The translations under genes were made by a program, and so were the position numbers. From Desulforapulum autotrophicum HRM2 (GTDB lineage Bacteria; Desulfobacterota; Desulfobacteria; Desulfobacterales; Desulfobacteraceae), in the NCBI RefSeq assembly GCF_000020365.1, contig NC_012108.1:2108001-2172000 (forward strand): a stretch of DNA of 64,000 bases, given 5' to 3'. Position 1 is the first letter of the stretch. Every line of letters begins with the position of its first letter. The notes beneath the pieces are model-generated. The model made no database searches, was not told where the DNA came from, and saw only the letters and a program-made list of their open reading frames with translations. This document shows positions 29,201 to 37,380 of this stretch, piece by piece.

Positions 29201-29453
29201 TGTGAACACCCCTGCCGGTATCCACGTCAAGGCCGGTGACCGTCAGACAGGGAAGGGGGAAAAGCGTTAATTCAATCTTTTTCGAGGTTGTCGGGGTGTT
29301 GAGTCTCTGGGTAAGAAAGGTTGAGAGTGCCTGTGTTAAATAGGCCGAGTCTCGCATCCAGAAAAAAGCGACTCCCATACCAATGGAAATAATTGCCACG
29401 CAAACAACGATAAAAACAAAGATGCATCCAGAAGGTTTTTTGTTAAAGCTCAT
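26250..29453 (-). CDS. AsmA-family envelope protein
   Basis: About 1067 aa with one N-terminal membrane helix (residues 9-30, CIFVFIVVCVAIISIGMGVAF) and a long, mostly beta-structured periplasmic region. The C-terminal AsmA-like domain has SLSVDADVNQG...DGQDMTIIFNGWIEP and the ending GTIDNPDVFLLPPAE. AsmA-like (bridge-type) proteins are thought to move phospholipids between membranes. The start is uncertain: ATG 29453 precedes a good signal anchor but lacks a clear ribosome binding site; a TTG ten codons upstream is an alternative. Confidence 0.85.
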   Translation of the reverse strand: MSFNKKPSGCIFVFIVVCVAIISIGMGVAFFWMRDSAYLTQALSTFLTQRLNTPTTSKKIELTLFPLPCLTVTGLDVDTGRGVHILVEKTLVYPELLVLATGKIDINRICFTTIQVSPSTGSKENNSPLSQLHMPELPTPIEFFSMLPPTQNDLLIRVENFQHPFFARMDGSMVVSPEQKRISGELSAKDFKMDETSVSGLDPGKKISTITATLVKTRFSVTETNPLDMEMSILSPRIHLKEKNTPDISGEEITAKAVVTEKHVALSFDPTDFDSPELTLGVDFEYDRVTNDAGITFTGEKIQIDPARSATLTLLNKNRICQELFWILRGGFAPKVSVSFRSNSLKSLFNPQTMVISGAVKAGVVKIPQTELTVSKINGRVTMNKGILTAHVTHGEVNGGKVKRGTLDVDILGNDHGFEGEFDLSTDLNGLAQTLKGLLPGTLLAGELDRCDKISGTANGTLGLKSTDHGLSVSVKADSIVLGGEYERIPGNIQLTAKTFTFQNDEIFIDNLAATSSLGVLFNINGRITLDTDPVLTISTGSGRLDLSQLFEWLTRFKPIETILSPMASIQGQILLDQVNLDGPILRPRNLAYTINGSFANLNLAGKESSSGISNASGRFMVSPDNQRLTELVATIHSPNPITAMAQTPLLDELSMPFTLSRGVIETKPSGLSFDGDLGFKTGTSLFLSIENKDGGFLLNQATLKDKERRVARLLNREGRFIFEGQLDTHSLEGILNPEGPALKALVRLTGNNHFSVESDPENTPVLSIAFLDIDKMKAAEKKPTEQLLPEDFFPPPFILKADTLKFNGHLFNKVKARVTLGRKKTEITILRARGCTIDFTGTIVDRDGTVDIHFATEETDGDLDTTLSCLHGKQGLVSGRYSLRANLESTGTSSSLADNVKGNFTLNSPKGRIYKLTLLSRILSVINISTLFKGKLPNIDQDGFAYSALSVDADVNQGRIILKNVIIDGQDMTIIFNGWIEPAKNRLEITCLVAPFKTADILIEKIPVLGNILQGRLISIPLKATGTIDNPDVFLLPPAEVGKGLVGTMQRLLETPFKLIEKLPGM

Positions 29454-29512
29454 GGTGACAGTTGGAAGGCTGTACAGCGCCAACCCCAGGGAGAGGCGCT
29501 GTACAGTTAAAC

Positions 29513-29794
29513 CTATTCCGTACGGCTGGTGATTTCAACCACATGGAAACCAAAGGTTGTTTTGACGGGGCCATGGGGCTTGCCAACGGCTTCGTTGAAT
29601 ACAACCTTGTCAAACTCAGGAACCATCTGGCCCGGGCCAAATTCACCAAGGTCTCCACCCTGTCGTCCTGAGGGACATTTGGAATGCTTTTTGGCAAGTT
29701 CCGCAAAATCGGTTCCATTGTTGATCTGATCGATAAGGTCCTGGCACATTGCTTCAGTGTCTACAAGAATATGGCGCGCGCTGGCTTTTGCCAT
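29513..29794 (-). CDS. ppiC: Parvulin-type peptidyl-prolyl isomerase
   Basis: 93 aa, the bare parvulin domain: [63 protein letters not shown] and the C-terminal [10 protein letters not shown]. No signal peptide, so cytoplasmic. AGGGAG is 7-10 nt before the ATG. It sits between the AsmA and Prc genes. Confidence 0.96.
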   Translation of the reverse strand: MAKASARHILVDTEAMCQDLIDQINNGTDFAELAKKHSKCPSGRQGGDLGEFGPGQMVPEFDKVVFNEAVGKPHGPVKTTFGFHVVEITSRTE

Positions 29795-29900
29795 TTGAAT
29801 CTCCCTTTAATTTGCATGGTTGCAGGACATCATTTGTCCATTAATCTGGATAAACTAACCAATAATGGACAAAATAGCAAGGTGGAAATCCTGGGTTTGC

Positions 29901-31976
29901 TTACCACACAAGCCCTTTTTCCTTAGAAAGATCGATGAAATTGACCATGACCTGTTCGGTCTCCTTGAGTAGAAAATCGTTTTCAGGATCAGCATCTTTG
30001 GCCCGGGTCTTGTCATCTTCAAGGGTCTTGAGGGGGGGCAGGTTTTGACTGTCCCTAAGCTTGTTTTCAATACCCAGTTCCAAGGCGGTAAAGCGCTCTT
30101 TTTCCTGTCGGCGTTTTGTTTCGTTCAGTGACCATTGCTTGATATTATAAATTTGAGAGGCAAGGTCATATTTTTCCTTTAAATAGGTGAATTCAGGGTT
30201 GTGCCGTGTGCGTTCTTCATGGGCTTTTTTAAGCTTTTCAATGACAGGGGCAAGATCTTTGCTGGGCTTGAATTGAGCCCGCTGGGAAATGTCCCAGGGC
30301 AGGGCGCCCTCAAGGGCACTTTCCCCGGTCTCTTCAGGGTTGTAGAATAAGGGATAGTTTATGTCCGGTGCAACGCCCAGGTCCTGGGTGCTTTTCCCCG
30401 ATATTCGGTAAAACTTTGCACTGGTCAGTTTAAGCTGTCCACTGTATATGGATTGAAGGGCCTGGACGGTTCCTTTACCGAAACTTCTAGTTCCCACAAT
30501 GACCCCCCGGTTGTAATCTTTGATGGCCCCGGCAAAGATTTCAGATGCCGAAGCGCTCATGCGGTTGATCATCACCACCAGGGGGCCTGTGTAGGTAATG
30601 GACGGATCCGGGTCTGTCAATCGTGACATCGCTCCGTTTCTTCCCTTTATCTGGACGGTGGGGCCGGTTGTGATAAACAGTCCCACAAGCTGATTAACCT
30701 CCTGGAGGGAACCGCCGCCGTTGTTTCTCAGATCAATGATGAGCCCGTCAATATTTTCAGATTTTAGTTCATTGATCAATCTTTTCACATCCCGGGTGGT
30801 GCTGCGATAGTCCTGTTCTCCTGCCTGGGAGCCCTTAAAATCCTGGTAAAAAACGGGGATTTCAATGGTACCGATGGTGTATGTGCGATTGTTCTCAGTG
30901 ACAGTGTCCAGGCGCTTTTTGGCAGCCTGTTCCTCAAGCTTGACCCGGTCCCGTATGATGCTGACAATCCTTGCGCTCTGAAGACCTTTTTTTTCCGCCG
31001 GTATGATTTTAAGACGGACCGTGGTGTCCTTGGGCCCCCGGATCAGTTTTACCACTTCGTCTATTCTCCAGCCTACAACGTCCTGGATCTCCCCGATGGC
31101 GTCCTGGCCCACGCCAATGATTTTGTCCCCAGGCATGAGTTGGTGTGATTTGTCTGCCGGTCCTGCGGTTATGAGGCTCACCACCTTGGTGTACTCGTAC
31201 TCATTCTGGAGTACCGCACCAATCCCTTCCAGACTGAGACTCATCTGAATATCAAAATCTTCGGACAATCTTGGGGGAAAATATTGGGTGTGGGGGTCAA
31301 AACTCATGGTAACGGCGTTTATGAACGTTCTGAAGCAGTCGGTTGAATTGGTCTGGTCAAGCCGGTTAAGCCTGCTGGTATAGCGCTTGGTCAATGTCTC
31401 TGTGATGGCATCATCGGTTTCGTTGTCAAGTTTCAGGGTCAAAACGGCGTTTATAAATTCTTTTTTCCAGAGATGCTCAAGTGCCTTCCTGTCAGCAGGC
31501 CATGGCATCTCCTTGCGGACAAGGTCAATGGTCTCCTGTGAGTCAAGGTCAAGGGCGGTTTTCCAGGTCTCGGAAAGGGTGGTAAAGTAGACAAGCCTTT
31601 GTCTGGATTTTTCAATGAACAGGTTGAATATGGCGTAGGCCGGGGTGAGATCTCCCTTTTTCAGGGCGTTGTCAAATCGGTAGCGCAGGGGCTCAAATCG
31701 GTCGAGATCCTTCTGGACGAACAGGTTCCTTCCCGGATCAAGCATGGTGAAATATCGGTCAAATATCAGCGAGGAAACGGTGTTGTTGAGGCGCTGCCCT
31801 GCGTAGTGATTTCGTTCAAGAGATCTTACGATGGCAACGGCTGTGGCCTGGTCCTCGACGGTGAAGGCAAGCTCTTCAGCGTTTGCCAGCCCTTTGTTTG
31901 CCTGAGCTTGCGGGGTAAAAAACAACAGAAGTGCTGCAACCAGGGCCAGAAAAGAATAAAGCGTGTGACGGTTCAT
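29901..31976 (-). CDS. prc: C-terminal processing protease Prc/Tsp
   Basis: 691 aa, about the size of E. coli Tsp (682). Signal peptide residues 1-26 ending in AQA. N-terminal helical domain, PDZ (about 240-320, with MSLSLEGIGAVLQNE), then the S41 protease core with GSLQEVNQLVGLF, the nucleophile Ser in NRMSASASEIFAGAI and the general-base Lys in GTRSFGKGTVQ. Followed by the Tsp-specific C-terminal domain. Trims or degrades periplasmic proteins, including tmRNA-tagged ones. Start overlaps the ylqF stop by one base. Confidence 0.96.
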   Translation of the reverse strand: MNRHTLYSFLALVAALLLFFTPQAQANKGLANAEELAFTVEDQATAVAIVRSLERNHYAGQRLNNTVSSLIFDRYFTMLDPGRNLFVQKDLDRFEPLRYRFDNALKKGDLTPAYAIFNLFIEKSRQRLVYFTTLSETWKTALDLDSQETIDLVRKEMPWPADRKALEHLWKKEFINAVLTLKLDNETDDAITETLTKRYTSRLNRLDQTNSTDCFRTFINAVTMSFDPHTQYFPPRLSEDFDIQMSLSLEGIGAVLQNEYEYTKVVSLITAGPADKSHQLMPGDKIIGVGQDAIGEIQDVVGWRIDEVVKLIRGPKDTTVRLKIIPAEKKGLQSARIVSIIRDRVKLEEQAAKKRLDTVTENNRTYTIGTIEIPVFYQDFKGSQAGEQDYRSTTRDVKRLINELKSENIDGLIIDLRNNGGGSLQEVNQLVGLFITTGPTVQIKGRNGAMSRLTDPDPSITYTGPLVVMINRMSASASEIFAGAIKDYNRGVIVGTRSFGKGTVQALQSIYSGQLKLTSAKFYRISGKSTQDLGVAPDINYPLFYNPEETGESALEGALPWDISQRAQFKPSKDLAPVIEKLKKAHEERTRHNPEFTYLKEKYDLASQIYNIKQWSLNETKRRQEKERFTALELGIENKLRDSQNLPPLKTLEDDKTRAKDADPENDFLLKETEQVMVNFIDLSKEKGLVW

Positions 31977-32851
31977 TAAATGTTCTCCAATGTCTCCAGG
32001 GGGTGGGCCGTGGTCGAGGGGAAGTTAATTTCAGGGGTTTCAAGACTTATTCGACCGATTTTTCCTGCCCTCAGTTCCCGGATAAAAATTTCGGCCGCCT
32101 TCTGGTAATCAACCGCACCTTGTTTTCTCAGGCACCCCCTTTTGGCCGCAATGGCCTCGAGCAGGGCGATACCCTCCCGGGGCAGCGGGGGGGACAGTCT
32201 GTAGCGTCGGGATACAAGATCCGGATAGGTTTCCATGAGAAGCGCTCCGGTAAAACAGGCGATCTCGGTATAGTCAATGGCAATGTCGGAAATGGCACCC
32301 ATGGCTGCCAGGCGATAGGTCTGTTCCTTTTCATCCATCACCGGCCAGAGTATGCCCGGGGTGTCGTAAATATCAACCGCATTTTTCAGCTCGGTCCGCT
32401 GCTGTTGGCGGGTGATGGCAGGGACATTGCCCGTTCGGGCAACTTTTTTACCGGCAAGGGTGTTGATGATGGTGGATTTTCCCGTATTGGGAATGCCCAC
32501 AACCATGACCCTCACCCGTCTTGCCTTTCCTTTTGTGACCTTTGTGAGGCACAGATCGGCCGCCCGCCAGGTCTCATTACTCTGGGTGCCTGTGAGGGCA
32601 ATGGCGGTAGTGGCAGTTGTTTGGTTAAAATGGTCGAGCCACAACTGTGTTGTTTCAGGGTCTGCAAGGTCGTTTTTGTTGAGGATCTTCAGACGCAGGG
32701 TATTTTTGCAGATCGTGTCAAGAAGGGGGTTGCTGCTGGACACGGGGATTCTTGCATCAAGAATTTCCATGACCACGTCAGCCTTTGCAACCGCCTTTAT
32801 CAAGAGTTCTTTGGTCTCTCTCATATGTCCCGGGAACCACTGGATATCCAT
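31976..32851 (-). CDS. ylqF: Circularly permuted ribosome-assembly GTPase YlqF/RbgA
   Basis: 291 aa with the permuted G-motif order G4-G1-G3: LNKNDLAD (G4, about 58-65), GIPNTGKSTIIN (G1) and DTPGILWP (G3), plus a C-terminal RNA-binding part. N-terminal WFPGHMRETKELL is the family signature. Needed for a late step of 50S assembly. It precedes prc with a 1-nt overlap and follows a small membrane gene by 7 nt. Confidence 0.95.
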   Translation of the reverse strand: MDIQWFPGHMRETKELLIKAVAKADVVMEILDARIPVSSSNPLLDTICKNTLRLKILNKNDLADPETTQLWLDHFNQTTATTAIALTGTQSNETWRAADLCLTKVTKGKARRVRVMVVGIPNTGKSTIINTLAGKKVARTGNVPAITRQQQRTELKNAVDIYDTPGILWPVMDEKEQTYRLAAMGAISDIAIDYTEIACFTGALLMETYPDLVSRRYRLSPPLPREGIALLEAIAAKRGCLRKQGAVDYQKAAEIFIRELRAGKIGRISLETPEINFPSTTAHPLETLENI

Positions 32852-32858
32852 TTTTCGC

Positions 32859-33245
32859 TTAAATTCTCCCCTTGTTACTGGTGGACCTGTTTTTGATGGA
32901 CCGGATCTCTTGTTCCAGGCGTTTGATTTTCATTGTGTCGGTTTCTGCTACAGTCTCTTGAGCCGTGGGTGTACAGATCGTTTCCCCGGGCTTTTTATTG
33001 GGTTGGGGCAGTTTTTTGTCTATTCCTGGATCTGGAAGGGCCTGGGGTTTTTCGTTTTCGTCGCCACCATGGTCGTCGGCGGTCAGGTAGAGAAATGTGA
33101 AGAGAATGCCGCCAACCATACTGCCAGCAAAACCGCCAGCAAAACAATAGACCATAATTTTCAAGACAGGATAACCCAGGATGTAGCCCCAGGTTGCTCC
33201 GAAAAGGGCCCCGAAGATCAACAGGGCTGTTGCTAAAATATACAT
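32859..33245 (-). CDS. Hypothetical membrane protein with short coiled coil
   Basis: 128 aa with two glycine-rich membrane segments (about 5-25 and 30-53; GALFGATWGYILGY, GGFAGSMVGGILFTFLYL), an acidic/proline linker and a short C-terminal helix (MKIKRLEQEIRSIKNR). No family recognised. Likely first gene of the ylqF-prc transcript. Confidence 0.7.
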   Translation of the reverse strand: MYILATALLIFGALFGATWGYILGYPVLKIMVYCFAGGFAGSMVGGILFTFLYLTADDHGGDENEKPQALPDPGIDKKLPQPNKKPGETICTPTAQETVAETDTMKIKRLEQEIRSIKNRSTSNKGRI

Positions 33246-33320
33246 GTTGGCAGATATACCACAATTTTAACTAACTATAAACGGCAAAAGAGTTGCAGAT
33301 TCGGAATCCTCGTTTATTTA

Positions 33321-33388
33321 TTTGTTTCTCAATTTTCAGCTACGGACACCGACTGACGTTCCATGCTGACCTCCACAATTTGAATTGC
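33321..33388. repeat. Solo arm of a dispersed repeat (copy of the 50.3-kb element)
   Basis: About 68 bp that match, in reverse orientation, the left arm of the element at 50316-50562: shared blocks include TTTGTTTCTCAAT, CGGACACCGACTGAC and CATGCTGACCTCCA, roughly 85-90% identical by eye with small indels. Only one arm is present. It lies between a membrane-protein gene and mltD in non-coding DNA. Confidence 0.75.
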
Positions 33389-33479
33389 GTGGTGGATGGG
33401 TTCTACTTGACTTCGACAGGGCGATTTGAGATCATGCCCTGGGTAATTCTTTAATCGGTTTTCAGGAGCTGTATCCCCC

Positions 33480-34592
33480 ATGTGTGATTCTGTTTCAACC
33501 CCCAGGTTTACCGTCTTTTTTGTTGTTCTGTGTCTTTTTTTTGCTGGCCCGTCCCAGGCTGTCAGTCCAGAATCTCCCGAAGGTTCCATTCCTTCCCTTG
33601 TGGAGAGTGTCCGGTTTTCCCAGCCTCTTTTCTTTTGCGATGACAAGCTTCCCCTGGACGTTTTTGATGTGAGAGAACGCCTTGAAAAAGAGTTTCTCAT
33701 TGCCCTCTGGGATCGCCCCCAGGTGATACTGTGGCTCAAGCGGGCCTCACGCTATTTTCCCCACATTGAATCGGTGCTGAAACAAGAGGGACTTCCAGAC
33801 GACATTAAGTATCTTGCAGTTATTGAAAGTGGTTTAAGGCCCCATGCCGGTTCGTCCATGGGCGCCATTGGATTCTGGCAGTTTTTGAGATCAACCGGCA
33901 GAAACCATGGCCTCAGGGTCGACACAGACGTGGACGAACGAAGAAATATATATACCTCCACAACTGCTGCCTGCCAGTATCTTAAAAATCTGAAAGAGAG
34001 GTTTGGCTCCTGGTCCCTTGCCGCCGCCGCCTATAACATGGGGGAAAACGGCCTTGCGTCCGAGATAAAGACACAGGGGCCCCTTGATTACTACTCCCTC
34101 TATCTTCCCCTGGAGACCCAGCGGTATGTGTTTAAGATCGTTGCTGCCAAGGAGATCCTGAAACATCCTGAACGTTACGGATTTAATCTCATCGCTTCGG
34201 ATTATTATCCGGAGATGACCTTTGACAGGGTTGAGTTAACCGCTGGGTCCGAGGTTCCTGTTGCAGTTGTTGCCCGGGCGGCCCAGACGACGTTCAAGAA
34301 TATCAAGGATCTCAATCCAGAAATCCGTGGCGATTATGTCGCAATGGGGAAGCGTTCGATCCTGATTCCAAAAGGCGGGGCAAAGGGGTTTGATGGGCGG
34401 TTTGCACGGCTTTTTAAAACATGGAAAATGAGTAATGGTACAGGCGTCCATGTGGTGAAAAAGGGAGAGAACCTGAGCGCCATTGCACAACGGTATCAGA
34501 TGTCCCTTGGGATGCTTTTGCGGTTGAACAGGCTGAATCTCAAGAGTGCCATTCATCCTGGAGACCGGCTCAAGGTGGATTCCAAACTATAG
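33480..34592 (+). CDS. mltD: Membrane-bound lytic murein transglycosylase D-like, SLT plus LysM
   Basis: 370 aa with a signal peptide (hydrophobic 8-29, RFTVFFVVLCLFFAG). SLT domain about 90-230 with catalytic Glu in YLAVIESGLRPHAGSSMGAIGFWQF and the AAYNMGENG motif, then a linker and one C-terminal LysM peptidoglycan-binding domain (about 323-368, HVVKKGENLSAIAQRY). Cleaves glycan strands to 1,6-anhydromuropeptides. E. coli MltD has two or more LysM repeats; only one clear copy is seen here, with a degenerate one around 255-290. Confidence 0.92.
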   Translation: MCDSVSTPRFTVFFVVLCLFFAGPSQAVSPESPEGSIPSLVESVRFSQPLFFCDDKLPLDVFDVRERLEKEFLIALWDRPQVILWLKRASRYFPHIESVLKQEGLPDDIKYLAVIESGLRPHAGSSMGAIGFWQFLRSTGRNHGLRVDTDVDERRNIYTSTTAACQYLKNLKERFGSWSLAAAAYNMGENGLASEIKTQGPLDYYSLYLPLETQRYVFKIVAAKEILKHPERYGFNLIASDYYPEMTFDRVELTAGSEVPVAVVARAAQTTFKNIKDLNPEIRGDYVAMGKRSILIPKGGAKGFDGRFARLFKTWKMSNGTGVHVVKKGENLSAIAQRYQMSLGMLLRLNRLNLKSAIHPGDRLKVDSKL

Positions 34593-34627
34593 CTGGCCGG
34601 CCGGATGTCACCTAAAGCTTTAAGGCG

Positions 34628-34801
34628 TCACATATTTGCCGGTACGTCGGATTCGGCAGGTTGTTCCTGGGGTTCAGTCACCTTCTGACGTTTTTTTGTG
34701 CAGGTTTTGTCTTCCCGGACAATGGCACAGATGTTGGGGTTGTGGAGTTCTTTACAGGTGGCATGGTTGTAGAGCGGACATTCGGGATATTGCTTTGACA
34801 T
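34628..34801 (-). CDS. Small cysteine-rich hypothetical protein
   Basis: 57 aa from the ATG at 34801, which has GGGAG 6-10 nt upstream; the in-frame ATG 40 codons earlier has no such support. Five cysteines in the first 35 residues (CPLYNHATC, NPNICAIVREDKTC) suggest a small metal- or cluster-binding fold; the rest is hydrophilic. No family recognised. It lies downstream of the kinase-like gene on the same strand. Confidence 0.6.
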   Translation of the reverse strand: MSKQYPECPLYNHATCKELHNPNICAIVREDKTCTKKRQKVTEPQEQPAESDVPANM

Positions 34802-34866
34802 TTTTTGCTCCCTTTTTGTGGCTTTTGTAGCTTCAACATGCATTTGCAGTGAACTATAGCTTAAAT

Positions 34867-36471
34867 TTAGCTTTGTTTCAAGGGGCTGGATTTCTGCTCG
34901 AGGAATTTGCCGCAGATGCACAGGGATGCCCAGGAGAAAATATAATCAATGAGCCTGGGAACTGAGATTCCCTGGTTGAATCCACCCAGGTGGGGACCGG
35001 TGCTCAGGGAAATATTGGCCTTTCCCCGTTCCTGGAGGTTTGCCTTGTCCAAAGCCATGCCACGATCCATGAGAAAGGATATGAACGCATCGTTGTCCAT
35101 TCTGTCCTGATCCTCGATTCTGAGGATCTCTTCCATATGGTTGTCAACCCCCATTTCATCGATGAGGGAGTTCAGCAGATCTTTTGAAGGTGGGGGAAGA
35201 TCTGGAGGCGCATCAACGCCGGTAAAGCCTGAATAGTAACGGTTCATGGCGCAGGTGATCGCCTGATTGAACATGGCAAGGTCAAAGAGTTCCCTTGCAT
35301 CCACAGGATTGCCAAGGGCGTCGTTGCCGCGTTTGGCCGGTAAACTGTTTCTGAAAAAACTGCCGGCTACGAGGATGAGGCTTAAAAGGTGGGACCCGAT
35401 GTGATGGTGCAGGTGTCTGGGGTTCTGAACAAAGGCGAAGTGCTCAAAATCCCTTAACCCGGATACGGCAAAGTTGGGGTGACGACAGCTTTCAAGCCAG
35501 CGGTCAAGTCTGCCGCTTCTTTCCCACTGGTAAACCCCACCGTCTTCCCTGCGACCCTGCTGCACTCGGTTGTGGAACAGGGGGATAACCGCCGTATGAA
35601 CAATCCCCATGGCGGCAGTTCGGCCGAGAAGCTCTGCATTGTGGCCAAGTACCCGGGGCAGATCAATTGGTGCTCCATGGTCAAGGGGTTCGTTGGGGTA
35701 ATCGTAGTAGTTGCTGGCAGCACAAAAGGCAATGGCCAGTTGCTCAGGGTGAACCTTGTCGGGAATAACAACGGTATTTGGGATTTCAATGATCCTGAAG
35801 AGGCAGACTTCCTTGTCCTTGATCGGTCGTGGAATGTCAAAATCTGCGAAATCAAAGTGTTCATGGATTTTAAAAAAATCCATCCATCCGGTTTCAACTG
35901 CCAGATTTCGAGGGTCTTCAAGGGGAGTAAGAAACTTGATAACACCGATACGACCGGTCTGGGTGGGTGCGGTCAGGCTTCTTCCCCGCCATGTGAAGGG
36001 TGCCTGTCCGGCAATACCAAGGGCATTGGTGATCCATTCAAACGATCGTGAGCTCACCACGGTTTTTCCCGGGTCTGGGGGGGTGACGGGTTTTACGGCA
36101 AGGGGGAGATTGCCCAATGCCTCTCCCACGGCCCTGTGTCTGTGGCCTGTGCTGGAAACCAGGATCTGCTGAAGTTCCGGGATAATGCGTTCACCCGGCC
36201 CTTTGGGGGTTGTGACAAGAATGGTTATCAGGGTTTCGGCGGTTTCCCGGAAAAGGAAAAGGGCCTGTTTCTGGGTGTCAAATTTTTTTGACTGGATGAG
36301 AAAAATCAGCGCGTTAACAGTTTTGTCGGTCACGCTTGCAGCGGATCGAACAAGCCGTTCACCAATGGCTTTTACAGCCATGTACGCTGCCGGAAAGTCA
36401 AGTTCCTGGTTGAGCAGCCTATATTCAATACTTTCTGGGACATTTTCCCCTGCCCGGGTTGGGATCGTCAT
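34867..36471 (-). CDS. Kinase-fold protein lacking the catalytic Asp, SidJ-related pseudokinase-like
   Basis: 534 aa. Residues 20-125 are helical. From about 160 the sequence reads like a protein kinase fold: beta-3 lysine in TGRIGVIKFL (K179), a candidate alpha-C Glu in LAVETGW (E193), hinge-like FRIIEIPNTVVIP, a catalytic-loop-like GIVHTAVIPLFHN (H292, Ala at the HRD Asp position, N301) and a DFG-like GLRDFEHF (D341). So the catalytic Asp is missing but both ATP-binding anchors remain, as in pseudokinases such as SelO and SidJ, which AMPylate or glutamylate. I recall that environmental deltaproteobacteria carry proteins named SidJ-related pseudokinase; assigning this one is inference. Starts 11 nt after a membrane coiled-coil gene. 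Confidence 0.55.
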   Translation of the reverse strand: MTIPTRAGENVPESIEYRLLNQELDFPAAYMAVKAIGERLVRSAASVTDKTVNALIFLIQSKKFDTQKQALFLFRETAETLITILVTTPKGPGERIIPELQQILVSSTGHRHRAVGEALGNLPLAVKPVTPPDPGKTVVSSRSFEWITNALGIAGQAPFTWRGRSLTAPTQTGRIGVIKFLTPLEDPRNLAVETGWMDFFKIHEHFDFADFDIPRPIKDKEVCLFRIIEIPNTVVIPDKVHPEQLAIAFCAASNYYDYPNEPLDHGAPIDLPRVLGHNAELLGRTAAMGIVHTAVIPLFHNRVQQGRREDGGVYQWERSGRLDRWLESCRHPNFAVSGLRDFEHFAFVQNPRHLHHHIGSHLLSLILVAGSFFRNSLPAKRGNDALGNPVDARELFDLAMFNQAITCAMNRYYSGFTGVDAPPDLPPPSKDLLNSLIDEMGVDNHMEEILRIEDQDRMDNDAFISFLMDRGMALDKANLQERGKANISLSTGPHLGGFNQGISVPRLIDYIFSWASLCICGKFLEQKSSPLKQS

Positions 36472-36482
36472 GGGGGCGGTAT

Positions 36483-37376
36483 CTACTGCAGCAGATCTTT
36501 TTCAGAGATGCTCTCTGATGTTTTGGGTTGTTTCGGGGGTGCTGACTTCCCGGGGGAGACTTGAGCCTGGGATTTTAATATTTCTTCCTGATACTGTTGT
36601 TTGATCCGGGCAAGTTCCCTGTCCAGCGTCTTTCGGTCAATGGTTGTCTGTTCAAGGGTGTTCGCCTTTATCTTGACCAGGCCGAGCTCTTTTTGCAGAT
36701 AGGCCATGGTCTTCTCCTTGTCGGCAATCTGGGCGGCAATCTGGGCGACAAGGGCAGCAGATCCAGACTTCCCCTCCTGGATGGCGGCCGTCATTTCCTG
36801 AATGGCTGTATCAAGTTCAGCCGTTTGTTTCCCAAGACTCTTTTCAAGTTCAGCCGTTTTTGCAATGATTTCAGCCACCCTGCTCTCCGTGGCGGTCAGG
36901 GCTTTTTTCAGTTCATTTTCAAGGGTCTTAGACGTGGCTGACTCCCGATCTGACAGACTTTTTTCCAACCGGGCAAGGTCGACCTTAACCTCGCTTTTTT
37001 CCGCCTTGGCCGTTGCAAGTTTAGCCATTCCTGACTCAAGATCCTTGAGGGTGGTTTCAAGCTGGTGTTGAATCTTTGCCATGTCCACGGTCATGGCGTT
37101 TATTTTGGCCCCCAGGGTTTCGGCAACATCCTGAACCTCGTTCTGTCCAGTGTCATGGACATCCACCATCCTGTCCTTGATGTCCATATAGGCAAACCAG
37201 ACAATGGCACCGATGAGACAGGGAATTATGACGGAAATAATGGTGATTCTGTTGCCGAGCTTTTCGATCTTGAGTTCATTGAGCTCCTGACGAAAGGCTG
37301 CCGCCGACATTTCGTCATTATCCGGCCCATGACCGCCAATGGTGAAATCGTCCGGTTCTCCGGGGCTGGTGCTCAT
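36483..37376 (-). CDS. Membrane-anchored long coiled-coil protein
   Basis: About 297 aa from the ATG at 37376, 4 nt after the guaA stop. Acidic N-terminus, one membrane helix near residues 45-64 (ITIISVIIPCLIGAIVWFAY), then about 200 residues of heptad coiled coil rich in Lys/Glu/Ala. The end is a Pro/Ser/Lys tail. Probably a scaffold or partner for the kinase-like protein encoded next. No family recognised. Confidence 0.75.
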   Translation of the reverse strand: MSTSPGEPDDFTIGGHGPDNDEMSAAAFRQELNELKIEKLGNRITIISVIIPCLIGAIVWFAYMDIKDRMVDVHDTGQNEVQDVAETLGAKINAMTVDMAKIQHQLETTLKDLESGMAKLATAKAEKSEVKVDLARLEKSLSDRESATSKTLENELKKALTATESRVAEIIAKTAELEKSLGKQTAELDTAIQEMTAAIQEGKSGSAALVAQIAAQIADKEKTMAYLQKELGLVKIKANTLEQTTIDRKTLDRELARIKQQYQEEILKSQAQVSPGKSAPPKQPKTSESISEKDLLQ

Positions 37377-37380
37377 CTGT

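Noticed and set aside
31931-32896. Long ORF of 321 codons on the plus strand opposite ylqF
   Set aside because: Opposite a clear YlqF GTPase; the protein is low-information and Gly/Arg/Cys-rich without motifs.
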